NCBI GenBank assembly: GCA_900239685.1
Contig: OENT01000092.1
Location: 1 to 64,000, forward strand
Reading direction: 5' to 3'
DNA from: Rotaria macrura
Lineage: Eukaryota > Rotifera > Eurotatoria > Philodinida > Philodinidae
Length of the DNA stretch: 64,000 bases
The notes below the pieces were generated by a model, which saw only the letters and a program-made list of their open reading frames with translations, ran no database searches and was not told the origin of the DNA. Position numbers and translations under genes: made by a program. Shown here piece by piece: positions 28,628 through 40,862 of the stretch (positions are counted from its first letter, which is position 1; each line of letters begins with the position of its first letter).

Positions 28628-30582
28628 CTAATTGAGAATACGCTGTGATATTGTATTTCGGTGAACACTAATTAGATCTGTTTTTCTTAAACACCAATCT
28701 ATTGTTGAAATAAATTTAGAGCGAAAATAACGTGATGATAAACAGTATACATAGAAACCAATACCGAAATAAAGGCTACTCCAAAGAAGTATTGGCGTGC
28801 GCACATGCTCAATAGATTGCTTATAACTTACAACAGTTGTATAGATATGAAATGGTATTTGTGTTATAATGAATGCTAAAACATTCGATATAGCTATAAA
28901 TATAAGCATCGTTTCAGTATTGGTCGAATGAAAAGAATTAGTCTTATGAGGAGACACACGACGCTTTGATGCTCTTATTCGTCGCAATAATAGAAAATTT
29001 GTTACAATCATTATTGAAACAGGAAGAATACAAGCAAGGAAAGTACGAATCGGTGGCCATATAATTGTCATAAATTTATGATAGGTCGCGTTACATTTTG
29101 TCGTACAAATTCCGTTAGAATCTTCACCCATGTATGGAAGCAGATAAAATGCTAATGATAACGTAAGAACGACTGTATACATTAGTACAGTTCTACAGAC
29201 TAGTCTACATGTACAAAAATGTTTTGCACGCACTGGATAGACTGCGCGAAACATTCGATCGAAACTGATTGTACAAGCAATCAATGAACTCAATAAACGA
29301 AAAACATTTTGAAGCCAATAAACAAAGCGACATCGAATTACTACAGAATGGAACAGTCGAACTAAAATAGAAGACGAATATAATTTATATTTCGAAAATG
29401 AGCATTACATGAATGATTTAATACTTGCTGTATCATTCGAAATTGTCAGTCAGATGGTTGACTACACTATAAAAGCGGGATTCATTAAGGGCATTACACA
29501 GTCTAAGGCTTCTATAAGACGTTATTGATTTTTATTCAGATTTACCTATTTGATATGTTGCAACTTTCGAATCTTTCGCGAACATCTGATTCGTAATCTA
29601 TAATCTTTAAAAGATTAATTGCTTTTAAATGTCGAATCTAACTACTAGTTTGATAACTCTACCGAGTAGTTTTAAATTTATCATTTTTACGCAAAGTATT
29701 CGAAGGAGACAAACAGTCTGTAATTCAAAGTCGATAATGTAGAAAACTAACATCGAACGGACGATGAAATTAGTTTTCAATTGTCAGCCACATTATCCTG
29801 TGATGCTTACTCGAAATTTCGATGAAAGAAAATATGCACTGTTGTTTAACAATCTCCAATGCCTTCAACATATTTCTAAGGTTCGAGCAGATGAATCTCA
29901 AGTTCTTGCGAAAAAGCAATCTTCAAGGATTAAAAATCTACTTTTCCAGATGATTAAACGTGAACTTGAAGCTATTGCTATCGTACAGATATTTCATATT
30001 ATGATAATTGATCACTTCCCAAGCAGAAGACAACTGTTATTGAAAACGTGTTTAAACGCATACAAAGGGCAGAAAATTTTTATGTGGTGTTCATCATCAA
30101 GAACTACGACCGTAAAAGAAACAGACCTAATTTCACCGCTACTAGGTCCGCTTCTGTTGCGTTTAAACGTATTTTCGACAGCGTTTGACTGATTGGGTTA
30201 TCGTTCTTGAGATGTCAAAGATCGATCTAGGATATTGAGCGGAGAAGGTTGCCACAAAAAGACTTTTTCGTTCATCAAGTCGAAAATAACTATGTTTCTG
30301 GTGAATATCAGTCTTTTGCTATAAATGTATGACGCTATGATATTGCTTACCGTTATAAGCAACATCGATGAACTCAACAAGCAATGTTAGTAGCTGAATA
30401 CTATTTGAAATAGTTAATAATAAAAACAGTAGACCAGTTGAAACTCGACGTATTTCAGTACGAATAAAAATAGCTAATGACAAAAGATTGCCTACAAAAC
30501 CACCTAAGTAAACGATTGTTCCAAGAATAGTTGGTAGAGCTACTTCTTGTTGTGTGAAATCGCGAGACGTTAAATTAGACAT
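28628..30582 (-). CDS. Rhodopsin-like (FMRFamide-type) G-protein-coupled receptor, two exons
   Basis: Exon 1 (30582-30351) encodes an N-terminus with an Asn-Leu-Thr glycosylation site (N3), then TM1 (TILGTIVYLGGFVGNLLSL) and TM2. Exon 2 (29361-28628) supplies TM3 to TM7; together they give 321 residues. The GFVGNLLS motif of TM1, the DR motif after TM3 (ISFDRMFRAVYP), a Cys-rich second extracellular loop (CTTKCN), TM6 with ITQIPFHIY, and TM7 with WSSLYFGIGFYVYCLSS are all visible. This short-loop pattern is typical of the large bdelloid family annotated as FMRFamide-like or orphan receptors. The ligand cannot be predicted. TM7 lacks a canonical NPxxY. The two exons keep phase across a 989-bp intron, unusually long for this locus. 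Confidence is high for the family, moderate for intactness. Confidence 0.8.
29362..30350 (-). other. 989-bp receptor intron containing an opposite-strand 142-codon frame
   Basis: The intron has GTAAGC and ATTTTAG ends. On the plus strand it carries a 142-codon open frame (29764-30192; K/R/L-rich, starts MKLVFNCQPHYP). I do not recognise it. It has no intron-like interruptions and no detectable domain. It may be chance or an inserted fragment. Confidence 0.5.
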
Positions 30583-30720
30583 TTGTTCAAATGAATAAGA
30601 ATAAAATCTAGATTGCCAATGACAGCTATATATTTTGACAGTTATTTATCTTTTTTATGTGAAATTAGAAAATAAAAACACGATCGCAACAAATTTATCG
30701 CAAAATAAATCATCCAGTAT

Positions 30721-31971
30721 TCAAGCTGATAGTCGATGAGTATATGGGGGCAATTCATTATCTGAATTACGCGTTGGTCTCTTCAATTCGTATTTTCGAT
30801 ATAAAAATATGATTGTAAGAGTAAGTAAAATACCAATTAATGTTATACCCACACCCATGCCTACTTGTGCTGCAGTACCCGGTGGTGATTCACCTAGGAA
30901 AACAAGTTTGTAATATATTTATATGTTACATTTTACTACCTTTTGGATAATTTATGACTGTTGTTGTTCCATTTCCTGTATCTAATGTGAGAACTAATCA
31001 GTTAATTTACGATCAATAGAAATAAACATACCGGTTAAAAGTAGTGGGCCTGTTGTTGAGGCTACATCAACCAAAGATCCATTGAGACTTTGGAGTGTAA
31101 AATTTTGTTTTGAGTTTGTTGATGATGCAGCGTTTTTTATACAGCTTTCATAACAATCAGTGCGATAACTACGAAACGACAGATCAGTGATCATATCATA
31201 TTGACCATTATTACTCCTATAGATTATTTTCAAAAAATCAAGTTTATTTTAACACGCCATATTACAATATACTTAGACATAGATCTGATTTCGACCCGTT
31301 GAACGATAATAGTAAAGTTAGCTAGTGTAAATGCAGAACTAACCTAAATAGATGTTGATTGAAATATTTATTGTTACAATTAACATGTACGTACCATGGT
31401 TTGCACACTTTCTCGAACTTTAATATCAGTAATATTACCGATTTTTAAGGCTACAGAACTTTCCACAACAAACTTATAAGTTAACATAGCAATAATATCT
31501 ATGAATACAAAATAAAATATGCACAGGTGGTAAAAAAACTGGTGACGCATTACTTGCTGAGGAGTTGGCTACTTCAGAAGTTGTATCAGAAAAGCTTGAG
31601 GTAGGTAGTAATGAAATATTTTCATTCAATGTCGCTTGAGTTGTATCTGCGGAAAATACTATTGCTTCAGACGATGTAGAATACGTATCGTTTGTGTTCT
31701 CCAAGCTAGTCATACTTGATGAGCCGATTTCTGAAATTGTTGCATATGATGAAGAAGCAAAATTCATTTCCATAGAACTTGAATCTATGCTAGATGACAA
31801 GGTCGTTTCCACAACTGCAACTGTGACAGGAGTAGTAGGATCTGATATCAAAACAGTGGTAGTTTCATCGGATGTTTCATACGTAGTAGACAACTGGCAA
31901 TGTATGATTGCAAAATTTACCCATACGACTATAATAATGTGATGCATTTGATTATTCATTGAAATGAGCAC
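30721..31971 (-). CDS. Mucin-like single-pass type I membrane protein
   Basis: Six exons (31971-31554, 31498-31395, 31343-31273, 31216-31032, 30981-30940, 30893-30721) join in phase to 330 residues. The N-terminus is a signal peptide (MHHIIIVVWVNFAIIHCQ; an upstream in-frame ATG adds ten residues). About 110 Ser/Thr-rich residues follow and are probably heavily O-glycosylated. A more ordered ectodomain of about 120 residues has several N-glycosylation sites and two cysteines (TDCYESC). One transmembrane helix (GVGITLIGILLTLTIIFLY) precedes a 26-residue basic tail. The size and position of the ordered part recall SEA-type modules of mucins, but no diagnostic motif is visible. Function unknown; probably a cell-surface protein. 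Confidence 0.75.
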
Positions 31972-34900
31972 GGATGTAATGTTTTGGGTTAGAAAATATA
32001 CCGTATTTTTTTGTAAAAAGCTAAAATAAATGTACCCTTTGTCAACTTTCCGTCTTCCTCTTTTTTTCTCTGTTCCGGAGTATGACTAATGCTTGAAAGT
32101 ATTAACTACTGTTTCAACTCAGTTTTTTCTCTTTCTATTTTTATGAGTATGCTTGTTGAAGAACATGACAACACCGTCTACTATGGAGTAAATATCGAAT
32201 ATGAAGTCACAATAATATTCCAACAATCAGAACTTGATAAGTTTGATTGTATTTTAAAAAACTGTTTTCTCCGTCTTCTGAAAAGCAAGTAGCATGAGAA
32301 GGCTTATCAAGCATTGAAACCAAAAGTTCTTGGTTTTACAATGAAAAAATTACAGTCCTCTTTCTTTCTGAATGAAAAATCTTGTTCAAACATAGCTTCA
32401 TCAATGAAATCAGTACGTAGGAAATTCAAGAGCATGACAAAACTGCGAGCAATGTCAGCACTTTAGTCAACATTTGTTTTGTCTGAATTGTGATTGACAG
32501 TATTCCATGTATTTGTAAAACTTAAATGAATACGTTCGACTCATATTTTATTTTCATACAGTATGATATCTGAAATATATGAACATATCATGCATCATAT
32601 TACATATATGAAATTTATTTTTTATCTAAGTCACGTACACGAATCGAAAAGAAAAAAAGCCTGAATTCATGTCATAATGATGCTGAATTAATATTTTCTT
32701 TTTTCTTTCGGAAGTTGATTATTGCTTTTTCAGAATCCTATCGATGCTGCGACAGGGACTACCTTTTTTAAATGATCTTTCTATACCATTGAAACAGTTT
32801 AATATCCTTTCATGTAACTTAATTAATTTGAGTGTATTTTTCCTGTAACCTTGTAATGACGAGAGTGTATTAAAAACGTCTGAAAAGTACTCAAAATAAA
32901 GATGAAAACTTTTCGAATAATATTGATTGTTTACAAGATACTTAAATGATTATTTTGAAGTGAATAGGAGCGGTATATAAAATACTTGAGTTCTGCAAGA
33001 ATTCAATTTTCCCCGTTCTGATTCACAGTCAACCTGAGAATATTCCGATGAGAGGGAGCGAGAGAAAGAATAGGAGAAATATGACTGAAATCTTATAATG
33101 TTATTGAATGCATCATACGAAGGGGATCGTATTAGAAGGTTAGTTGAAACCTTTGCTGTACTCTTAGATGTAATTAATCACCGGAGGCCTTTTCATTTAG
33201 TCACATGATTAACTGAAATATTCTAACGATATTGAACAGTTCGTGTGCATGACCAATCGTATTGGAAGACAACTAGTCTAAATAAAAAAACATTTAAAAA
33301 GAGTTTGCCTACAAAAGCATACTAGAAGGTATTGAGTCATTGATTGAGGAAAATTAATGATTTACACGATTGAGTTTATTGATATTTAATAGTAACATTA
33401 AAAATACAGAGTTCCGATTTCTTTCATGTATTTTATCATTAAAAAAGTATATCTTCTCCTACAAACCTTTACTTTCCACAATTAGATTTACGTATGAATA
33501 AATGAATAGGGGGATTAGAATTACTCAACTATTAATAATATTTTACGGGTCTAATGTATATATAGTACGTATTGCATTACTTTTATATCATTACTTTCAT
33601 GCTTTCTTTGTACGATTTCAGTATTTTTTTCATTACTACGTATATAGCATTTGAATAGATGCCATTTTTATATTTAATTTTCTTACTTATTATTTCATTG
33701 ATTCATCTTCTGGTTACTCGTTTCCATTGGTACTGATCTAGTTCTCTACAACTTTTAAATATATTGGTCGGCATCTTAAATACATTCTTACTACAAGACT
33801 ATGATAACGCTTACGATGCATCACAAATATCATGAAGATGAGAAATTTGTCTTTTTTTCAGATTTCTACTTGAGAATAATGAAAACGAAAATCTTAGTTT
33901 CTGTTATCGACGTATCAATTTTTCTAAGACTATATTTCTTTCCACATGTTTTGAAAGTATTTAGCTGAATCATGTTCATTACTATGAGCCCTATCTCATT
34001 TCTCAGAGCAGTAACTATCGTAGCGTATTCTTTATTAATTTTTTCAATATTTCTCAACACTTACGATCATCAATACATCCATACTTATAATCTAGATGTG
34101 TAATGATTAGTTTGATTAGTCAATCTCTAATATTTGACGCTTCTAAAAAGAAAAGATCTTATGGAAAATAATCAGACGAGATATTTTTTCTGTGTGGATC
34201 TATCGAAAACCCTCGAAGGTCAGTTATCGTCGTAAGAAATGATTACCACGTCTTAGTCGTACCAAACAATATGTTCAATCTTTTCTAATGCTATCGGAAC
34301 GATATAGAGGTTTACATTTTATTAGTGTTTACCATACTTATCAGTAGGCAAAATTTAATAAAAAGCCAAATTTAAGAAGCACTTTCGTTGAATCCCATGC
34401 AACGAAAAACTTCTCTTAGCGCTGAACTTTCTAAATATTCAAATCTCTCTCTATATGTTCTGTTTATTACTATCATCATAGTATCCTAGATATTTCGATC
34501 GATTTTGACTTTATTAAATAACTATTCACTGATATTTCAAATTAAATGTCGACTAACTACGTCTATATATTTATATATATACAAGTCATTCATTAACAGT
34601 CAAAAGATCATAAACCAAGTTATGAAAGGCAGACTTATATTTGATTCATAGTTTGATCAGATATGAATATCTGTCGTGTTTTCAGTAAACTGTTGTATAT
34701 CTGTGCATGAAACTTCGGTATGGCTTGTCTATGGGTTGTAGTACATAATAGTTAGATCTCAGACCAAAATCTCGATAGTACTTTAGCTAAATTGAGAGGA
34801 GAACGGAATCTATTTTGTTTCCTCGAGTCGAATAGGTATACGAAGTTTGCATTGAAAATAAATCTCCTCAGTAGATTATTGAAGAGGTTTGCAATCGTTA

Positions 34901-36490
34901 CTAGAAGTGTAAACTTTTGAGCTGGTCATCTATATTGGTAAATACTGAGCCGATGAAGTTCTACAAACTCTCCTGATTGAAAGATGTTTTAAAATGAAAG
35001 ATCCTAGGAAATGATGGTACAGAAATTTACTGACACGAAACTAGAAGATCTGTTTTGCAAGGATAGATTGAGGAAGTCTGAAGTTTTTAAAAATTAATCC
35101 TATAGTCTTGCGTCATGATGGCGATGACTGCATGATGCTCGACTTACACCATAAATTTTAACTTGACATGCTGTTTGAAGAGGGAATATTTGACAAACAT
35201 CTTCATAGTTCTGATTTAAACCATGCATTTATTGACAAGGGCTTCTGCTAAAGTTAACATAGTCGATCTAATAACTTTCTCTAGCCGGAAAAAATCTTCC
35301 TTTATTCTACCAGTCTCGCTGCAGCATTTTACATTATATTCCGGGTGGGTCTCTCAAACAGAAGGTTGAATCATATTAAGTAGGCGCAATTCCAACGCTC
35401 CCAAGAACATTTCCAACTATTGCCTACTTCAATTTTTAACGAATCAAGCAATATTCTGCTTCTTGAATCTCTACTTCGACTTTTCTTTCGAAGTAAAAGA
35501 TGATCTTTGGCTGTTGAGATTGATGTAAAGAAGGATAAGAATAACAATAAATATGCACATACCTCTAAATAAAATTATATTTTCAACAAACCTTAGGTGT
35601 GCTACTTAATTTCAATCGTACAACAAAAATAAGAAAGTTACGAAAAACAAGCCCTTGTTAATTATATACTACTGTATTGAAATTCATGTTTATTTAGTTG
35701 TTTTGAAGAAGTCATTCATTGAAACAATACATCAAAATAGAATGAATTGGATTTTCTGTGTTAAATTAACACATTGCTGGACATGCTTCATTTTCTAATA
35801 CGCTCGTTTTCTAATGCTCAAATAAACACAATAAAAAGGTACCTCTTTATTACTGCGTTTCAATATACAACAACGATAAAATACATAATACAAAGATGTC
35901 TATTGCAACATTGTCGTCATTCTAATTACCAATTCTAATTATGATTTCTAGGAAATTTCTAACTATAGCAATGCATTCAGCTATTTCCTACTGAGATAGT
36001 TAAAACGCCAGCTGTGCGCAAATTTGATGAATTCAATCTAATTGTGTTAACATATAGTTCGGTGACAGAAGAACCATTCAGTAAACTACTATGTAATTAA
36101 CCCCGCCTACTGAAGCCGTGGTACGACCAAGGTCGATATCCATTCAATGGTGATAGCGTGAAAGATTCAAAAATTTGATCATAACTATTTTGAAGTATAT
36201 TATTACTCGTAAACATAAGAGACTATTGAATCAGACTTCAATCATTCGCAGTTATATTGGAATACTTGTTTTCACTGTTTTGAAGTCGTTTCACTTCCAT
36301 TTGTTGAAATTTAATTATTGTGAAGTAATAGTTTCCAATTTAGATAAAGTATACAAACAACATCCACAACGGGAGCCTATCTTATTGAATATTTCTTTTT
36401 CTTCACTGTCTCCGATTATCTATTAGTTTACGACTAAAAATGTTTTTCGTCATTTCAAAAGATTTTTTTAATAAAAGAATGGTGATGCAA
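31972..36490. other. 4.5-kb gene-poor stretch
   Basis: No exon set, RNA gene or clear repeat was found. Open frames are all under 70 codons and unrelated to known families. Base composition is uniformly AT-rich. It would include the upstream region of the mucin-like gene. Confidence 0.4.
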
Positions 36491-36496
36491 AATTAT

Positions 36497-36735
36497 CCAT
36501 CTAAAGTGTAATACAAAAATAAATGCCTGACCACAATAATGGCATGCTATGTATCAACAAATGAATAATAATGCTCGAATTGTTGAATATAAATTCTGAT
36601 GACTTCGTAAACATGAAATGGAACTTGTGTTAAAATAAATAGAACCACATTAAGTAAATATCCTCGCATTGAGTAGCATCCGGATCAACCACTGACGGTC
36701 GATATTCTTCTAATGTGCTATAAATACGTAGTTTT
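36497..36735 (-). pseudogene. GPCR fragment, TM6-TM7, frameshifted
   Basis: On the minus strand the frame containing NVVLFILTQVPFHVYEVIRI closely resembles TM6 and its exit in the intact receptor at 28628 (ITQIPFHIYTTV). After a stop and frame change, MPLLWSGIYFCITL resembles its TM7 (PILLWSSLYFGIGF). Upstream, IRMLLNARIFT in another frame may be the end of the third intracellular loop. At least two frame disruptions and the absence of TM1-TM5 nearby mark it as a dead fragment of the same receptor family. Confidence 0.6.
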
Positions 36736-37357
36736 AACTGTAGAAGTATTTATTTTTGACCATTAGTAGTATGACGATGTGATCGACAAGGGTGTGGGTG
36801 TGTATATCTGGGTGTGCGATTGCTTACTCGTTTAACACGCACACTCTCATGACTAGTAAGTTTTCCTTTTCTCTAATCATTTATTAACAAATCATAAAAA
36901 ATCGATTCGTTAATCTTTAAAAACTGTAAGTTGACGAACTAAATAATGATTTTTAAACAATTATGATAAGATAGTTCAAGAAATAACTGTTCCTGTTGAG
37001 CAATACAATCGTCAAGGACGGTCGATGTACGCATCATTTTCACGTTTAAACGTGTCGATGGATCGACAAATTTATAATTTATTAGCATCACAGTTTTGGA
37101 TACTTACTTGAACCTAACTAATTCAATTGTATTGACAATGAGTAGCACAACTATGATCTATATAGAACTACAGGTCGTCACTCACAATAGTTCTTGTCAT
37201 GATCCGTTTTATCGTATATCTATCAGATTTTTTATCAAGAACACAAGTGCAATACTTGATGAAGCAATCCTACCCTGCCATTATAAATTTGATGCTGAAA
37301 ATCTTAACTATGATAGTGGGCCAATCACTATTGGAACAACTAGTCAAAATGAGACGT
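36736..37357. other. Intergenic stretch with GT-rich tract
   Basis: Contains GGGTGTGGGTGTGTATATCTGGGTGTGCG near 36790, which resembles but does not repeat the bdelloid telomere unit TGTGGG. A short plus-strand coding-like run (EQYNRQGRSMYASFSRLN, about 36995-37050) and an 88-codon frame at 37096-37362 are unassigned. The latter is interrupted by the element starting at 37358. Confidence 0.35.
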
Positions 37358-38015
37358 GGTAGGATTCTGTGAATTCTGAACCGTTCAGTAATTCAAGGGA
37401 TTTACGCACCTCAAGGTATTCAATGAATCCACGGAACTGAAGGAATACAAGGACGTCTCGGAACCTAACGAACTTTTTATGTTGAATTGTATCTAAGGAT
37501 CTCAGGCGACGCAACTTCTTTTTGGGAAAGGCTTCATGCGTTGACATCTATAAGAGGTTGTTGGAGTAAAGTGGTAACAGTATTGTGAGGTTACAGGCAA
37601 GTAGTTTAGTCGTCGAAGGATCGAACATAAAGTATTTCGACATGTGAATTCCTTTAGTGCGATGGATTGCTTGGAAACCTTGAATTCTTCTGATTCCTTG
37701 AGTTGCATGAATTCTTCTAGATCGGTCGACTCCTCGAGATCCGCGTGGATTCCTTGAGTTCTATGCATACCTTGGATTTCTTAAGTTCCTTGGATTCCTT
37801 GAGTCCCGTAAATTCCTTCAGTTCCGTGAATTCCTTGAGATCCTGGGATTTGAGGAGTTCCTTGGATTCTGTGGGACCCTCAAGTGCTTCATTACCCTTG
37901 ACAGTTTTCGGGTCACATTTCTTCTTCTAATGTTTCGATGCTATTGCATGGGTAGTTTTTTAAGTTCGTATATGTTCTGAATTCCTCAAGAGTTCAGAAT
38001 TCACGGAACCCGACC
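37358..38015. mobile_element. 658-bp GAATTCC word element with about 40-bp terminal inverted repeats
   Basis: The left end GGTAGGATTCTGTGAATTCTGAAC matches the right end read in reverse, GGTCGGGTTCCGTGAATTCTGAAC, and similarity continues for about 40 bp. The interior is filled with GATTCCTTGAGTTCC, GTGAATTCCTTGAG and CTTGGATTCC words in both orientations. It has no transposase. The overlapping short frames on both strands are products of the repeated word. It is non-autonomous, and its ends differ from the CCCAGG elements. Confidence 0.7.
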
Positions 38016-38289
38016 ACTACTGACCAATCGATACAATTTTCGCAATCTACTAAATGATGAAGTCATTTTTCGTTTGGGAGAGCTGTTTTCTGAAAGTTTT
38101 CCTTGTTATTTGTAGAAAATGTTTGACGAATTGAGTTTTTCTGGTCAAGATTGATTCCATCCCTTTATGAGAGAGAAAAAATCTTCATATTTTATTTTTT
38201 ATACGCTAAAGTTTCATTCGGCTGAGTATCTCATTGAAGCAATATTTCAGCAATTAATTTAAATTTAATTGATAATATTGGTTCATGTA

Positions 38290-38560
38290 GGACAACATCA
38301 GTCACATCACCATCACATTTCTTTATTCAATTAACAGAAAAACATAATCTTGAACGAGTCTATAATTGTATTAATGAAATTTATCTTGAATGCATATCAT
38401 GTGATCCTTTTGACACGTTTAAAACAATTTTTTAATCAATATATTAGATGTTGTTCGAAATAATCGTGATGAACTATTTTATCTTGTACAAATTATAACT
38501 CATGATCGTGAATGTAAAATACTTGTTGTTCTTTGTTTCGATTTTGAGGAATAGATAACT
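38290..38560 (+). pseudogene. Possible Tudor-domain remnant, frameshifted
   Basis: The plus strand encodes TSVTSPSHFFIQLTEKHNLE then RVYNCINEIYLEC, which has the SPS-x-F-x-VQL start and helix spacing seen at the beginning of many extended Tudor domains (TDRD-like, piRNA pathway). After a stop the neighbouring frame reads LDVVRNNRDELFYLVQIITH, like the Tudor barrel strand region. Several stops and frame changes make a functional product unlikely. The assignment rests on pattern only; an unrelated family is possible. Confidence 0.3.
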
Positions 38561-39662
38561 ATACAAGAAACATTAATTTATAAACTTATACTCGAATATA
38601 AGTTCATAGATTTAAATCATTCCTTTCCAGAAGAGTTATTATCGATCAAAGGGATTTATCTTCATACGTTCGTTTATTTTGCGTGCGTCTGAAAAACAAT
38701 ATTCTGTACAGATACGTTTATGAGTACAATCAATATTCATTCTAAACGGAACAAACTTTTGCATTGCCGACATTTTCGAAAGTCTTTCTATAGGTTTATT
38801 GATAGCGCATTATTCCATCTACTTGATAGCTGTTACCTCCTATCGACAAGCATAACGTAGTTTATTTATTTCATATGTTCAATCTTCGGTTTTATGTCCT
38901 TAAATCTCTTATATATATATAACGATAACGAAAAGAAGAGAGATAAACACAATCACAATAGCAAATATAATAAAAGACATGAATGAGAGAGAAGAAAGAA
39001 GATATCAAGGGAAGATAGGCGATGAATCACCGCTAACAATAGAAAAACTAATAAAACATTTTTATGAAAAAAAGATAGATCAAAATGATAATATTTTTAA
39101 ATTTCAACCAGTAAATTTCCAGTTTTTACCGGTGCGGTTGATTTTCTGAATCAGTTCAGTCTGGTTCCCGTTTTGGCCAGTGAATCCGTAGAATGAGCAC
39201 TATGTTGTTTATTAAACATACATTCAAGTCGTTCTCATTTTACATACTTATTATTCGATGACGCGCATGAGGCTATATTTATTCGTTTAAATTCAATGAG
39301 AAGTTTTTAAATTATCTTTTGATCAAACACAGTTAACAACTAATGACAGCTGTTGATATCTTTCTGAACTATGCGCAGGAAATAGATACATTATGGACCT
39401 ATGGATTCAAAACTTTTGGATTCATTCTATATGATCAGAACAATAAAACTCAAATTGTGTAAATTTAAAGAAAAGAATAATAGGCTTCTATGACATTACG
39501 GTTTTTATTGTTATAGATAATAATTATATCTAATTGGGAAAGAAAACTAAGTCGAGTGATAAATCCATCTTCCAATTTAAACTTGAAAAGTAGGTTAATA
39601 AAGAATCAATGAACTTGATAAACTTCTTATTTTTTCTAGAAAGAAAATTGATTTATTAAATC
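38561..39662. other. Decayed sequence between pseudogenes
   Basis: No intact frame. Includes a purine-rich tract at about 38930-39050 similar in composition to those at 15.3 and 17.2 kb. Some codon-like stretches exist but no family was recognised. Confidence 0.35.
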
Positions 39663-40004
39663 GAACAGTTATCAAATGAAACTATCAATGACAGATTTAG
39701 TTATCTCGATGCTTGTGATGCGTATTATGCATTTTCAAATTTAAATAATCGTTTTCAAGATTGTCTTGATAATGCATCACGTTTTCTGAAAATCAAATAT
39801 ATATACAAATTGAATTCAGTACACAGATAGTTACAAACAAATTAATCATCAAAACAAACATTATTTCTTCACATTTTTGTGATCAATACCTTCTCGATTA
39901 ACTCATCATTCACATGTGTTCAATCAAGCACTTCATGAAATTTCAACATTCAAATTTATGGCAGTTCTCATATATTTTAAATCTTTACCACGTGCACTCT
40001 TCTT

Positions 40005-40262
40005 CCCAGTAAAAACATACGGTACTTATATGGCTGTTTGCGGTCAAATACGGAGTGTATTTGACCGTACCTTGACGAAAATATGGCCGTATTCGATGGA
40101 TATACGATAAAAGTATAGGAAACGTACAGGATGAGAATACTGCCGCAAATCATGGACCTGACTTAAATTGGAATAGTTAGTAATACAGTTGTTTATGGTG
40201 TAATTACAACATAGAAACGGCCGTTTACGGTGATTTACAGTGGACCGTAACCTTCCTCCTGG
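40005..40262. mobile_element. CGTATACGG word element H, inside F-box pseudogene
   Basis: About 258 bp from CCCAGTAAAA to CCTCCTGG. The interior contains ATACGG, GGTCAAATACGGAG, TGACCGTA, ATGGCCGTATTC and ACGGCCGTTTACGG words. Its vocabulary matches element G 256 bp downstream, but the two are not full-length copies of each other. The host pseudogene's leucine-rich coding pattern is interrupted here. Confidence 0.6.
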
Positions 40263-40517
40263 ATTTGACTATTTGTTTTCATGACTTCGATCATGATCTT
40301 GGTGATGTTTACCAACTTATTTTTCATTCATCATCTTTAAAATATTTTACACTGAAAATATTAGAATATTACGTATTAAATCTCAATGTGCCAATTGCTA
40401 CTAATGAACAATTTTCATCTCTTGAATATTTAGTTATTTCTCATCGTGTTTTTCTTCATGAACCAACTCAATTATTATCTTATACATAACTCAACTTTCT
40501 CATTTATATTGTTCCAA

Positions 40518-40862
40518 CCCAGGTCGGACAAGCACGGCCGTAAACGACCGTATACGGAGGAATACGGCAAAATACATGGTCCAGTATTACGATCGTATAT
40601 CTCCGTGTCGTATACGGAGGGATACGACGATATACGAAGAGTAAAACGATCGTTTACGGTCCTCGTATACAAAATCCGTAAACGGTTTCCGTTTTCCACC
40701 GTATTTCTCCGTATACGATCGTATTTGCCCGTATACGATACGGCGATATACGACCGTAATACTGGACCATGTAAAACGCTAAAATACGACCGTTTACGGT
40801 CGTGTGGGGAGTGTATACGGTCGTTTACAGCAGTATACGAAGTCCGTAATCGTCGACCTGGG
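40518..40862. mobile_element. CGTATACGG word element G, inside F-box pseudogene
   Basis: A 345-bp element with clear ends, CCCAGGTCGG on the left and CGTCGACCTGGG on the right, so the terminal inverted repeat is CCCAGGTCG. AA flanks both sides. Nearly every interior position belongs to words such as CGTAAACGACCGTATACGG, GTATTTCTCCGTATACG and CGATCGTATACGG in both orientations, giving strong fold-back potential. Its insertion splits the pseudogene between codons for LYCSN and ITQTDHN. The open frames of 74 and 150 codons across it are artefacts. Confidence 0.75.

Noticed and set aside
29764..30192. 142-codon plus-strand frame inside the receptor intron
   Set aside because: No recognisable domain or partner exons; may be chance. 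Kept only as a note in the intron entry.
36597..36630. Possible hammerhead ribozyme core (CTGATGA ... GAAA)
   Set aside because: No stems I-III can be formed around it, and the segment is explained by the antisense receptor fragment.
36787..36820. Telomere-like GT/GGG repeats (GGGTGTGGGTGTGT)
   Set aside because: Only two or three imperfect units; a similar bit occurs at 3583. Not enough for a telomeric tract.
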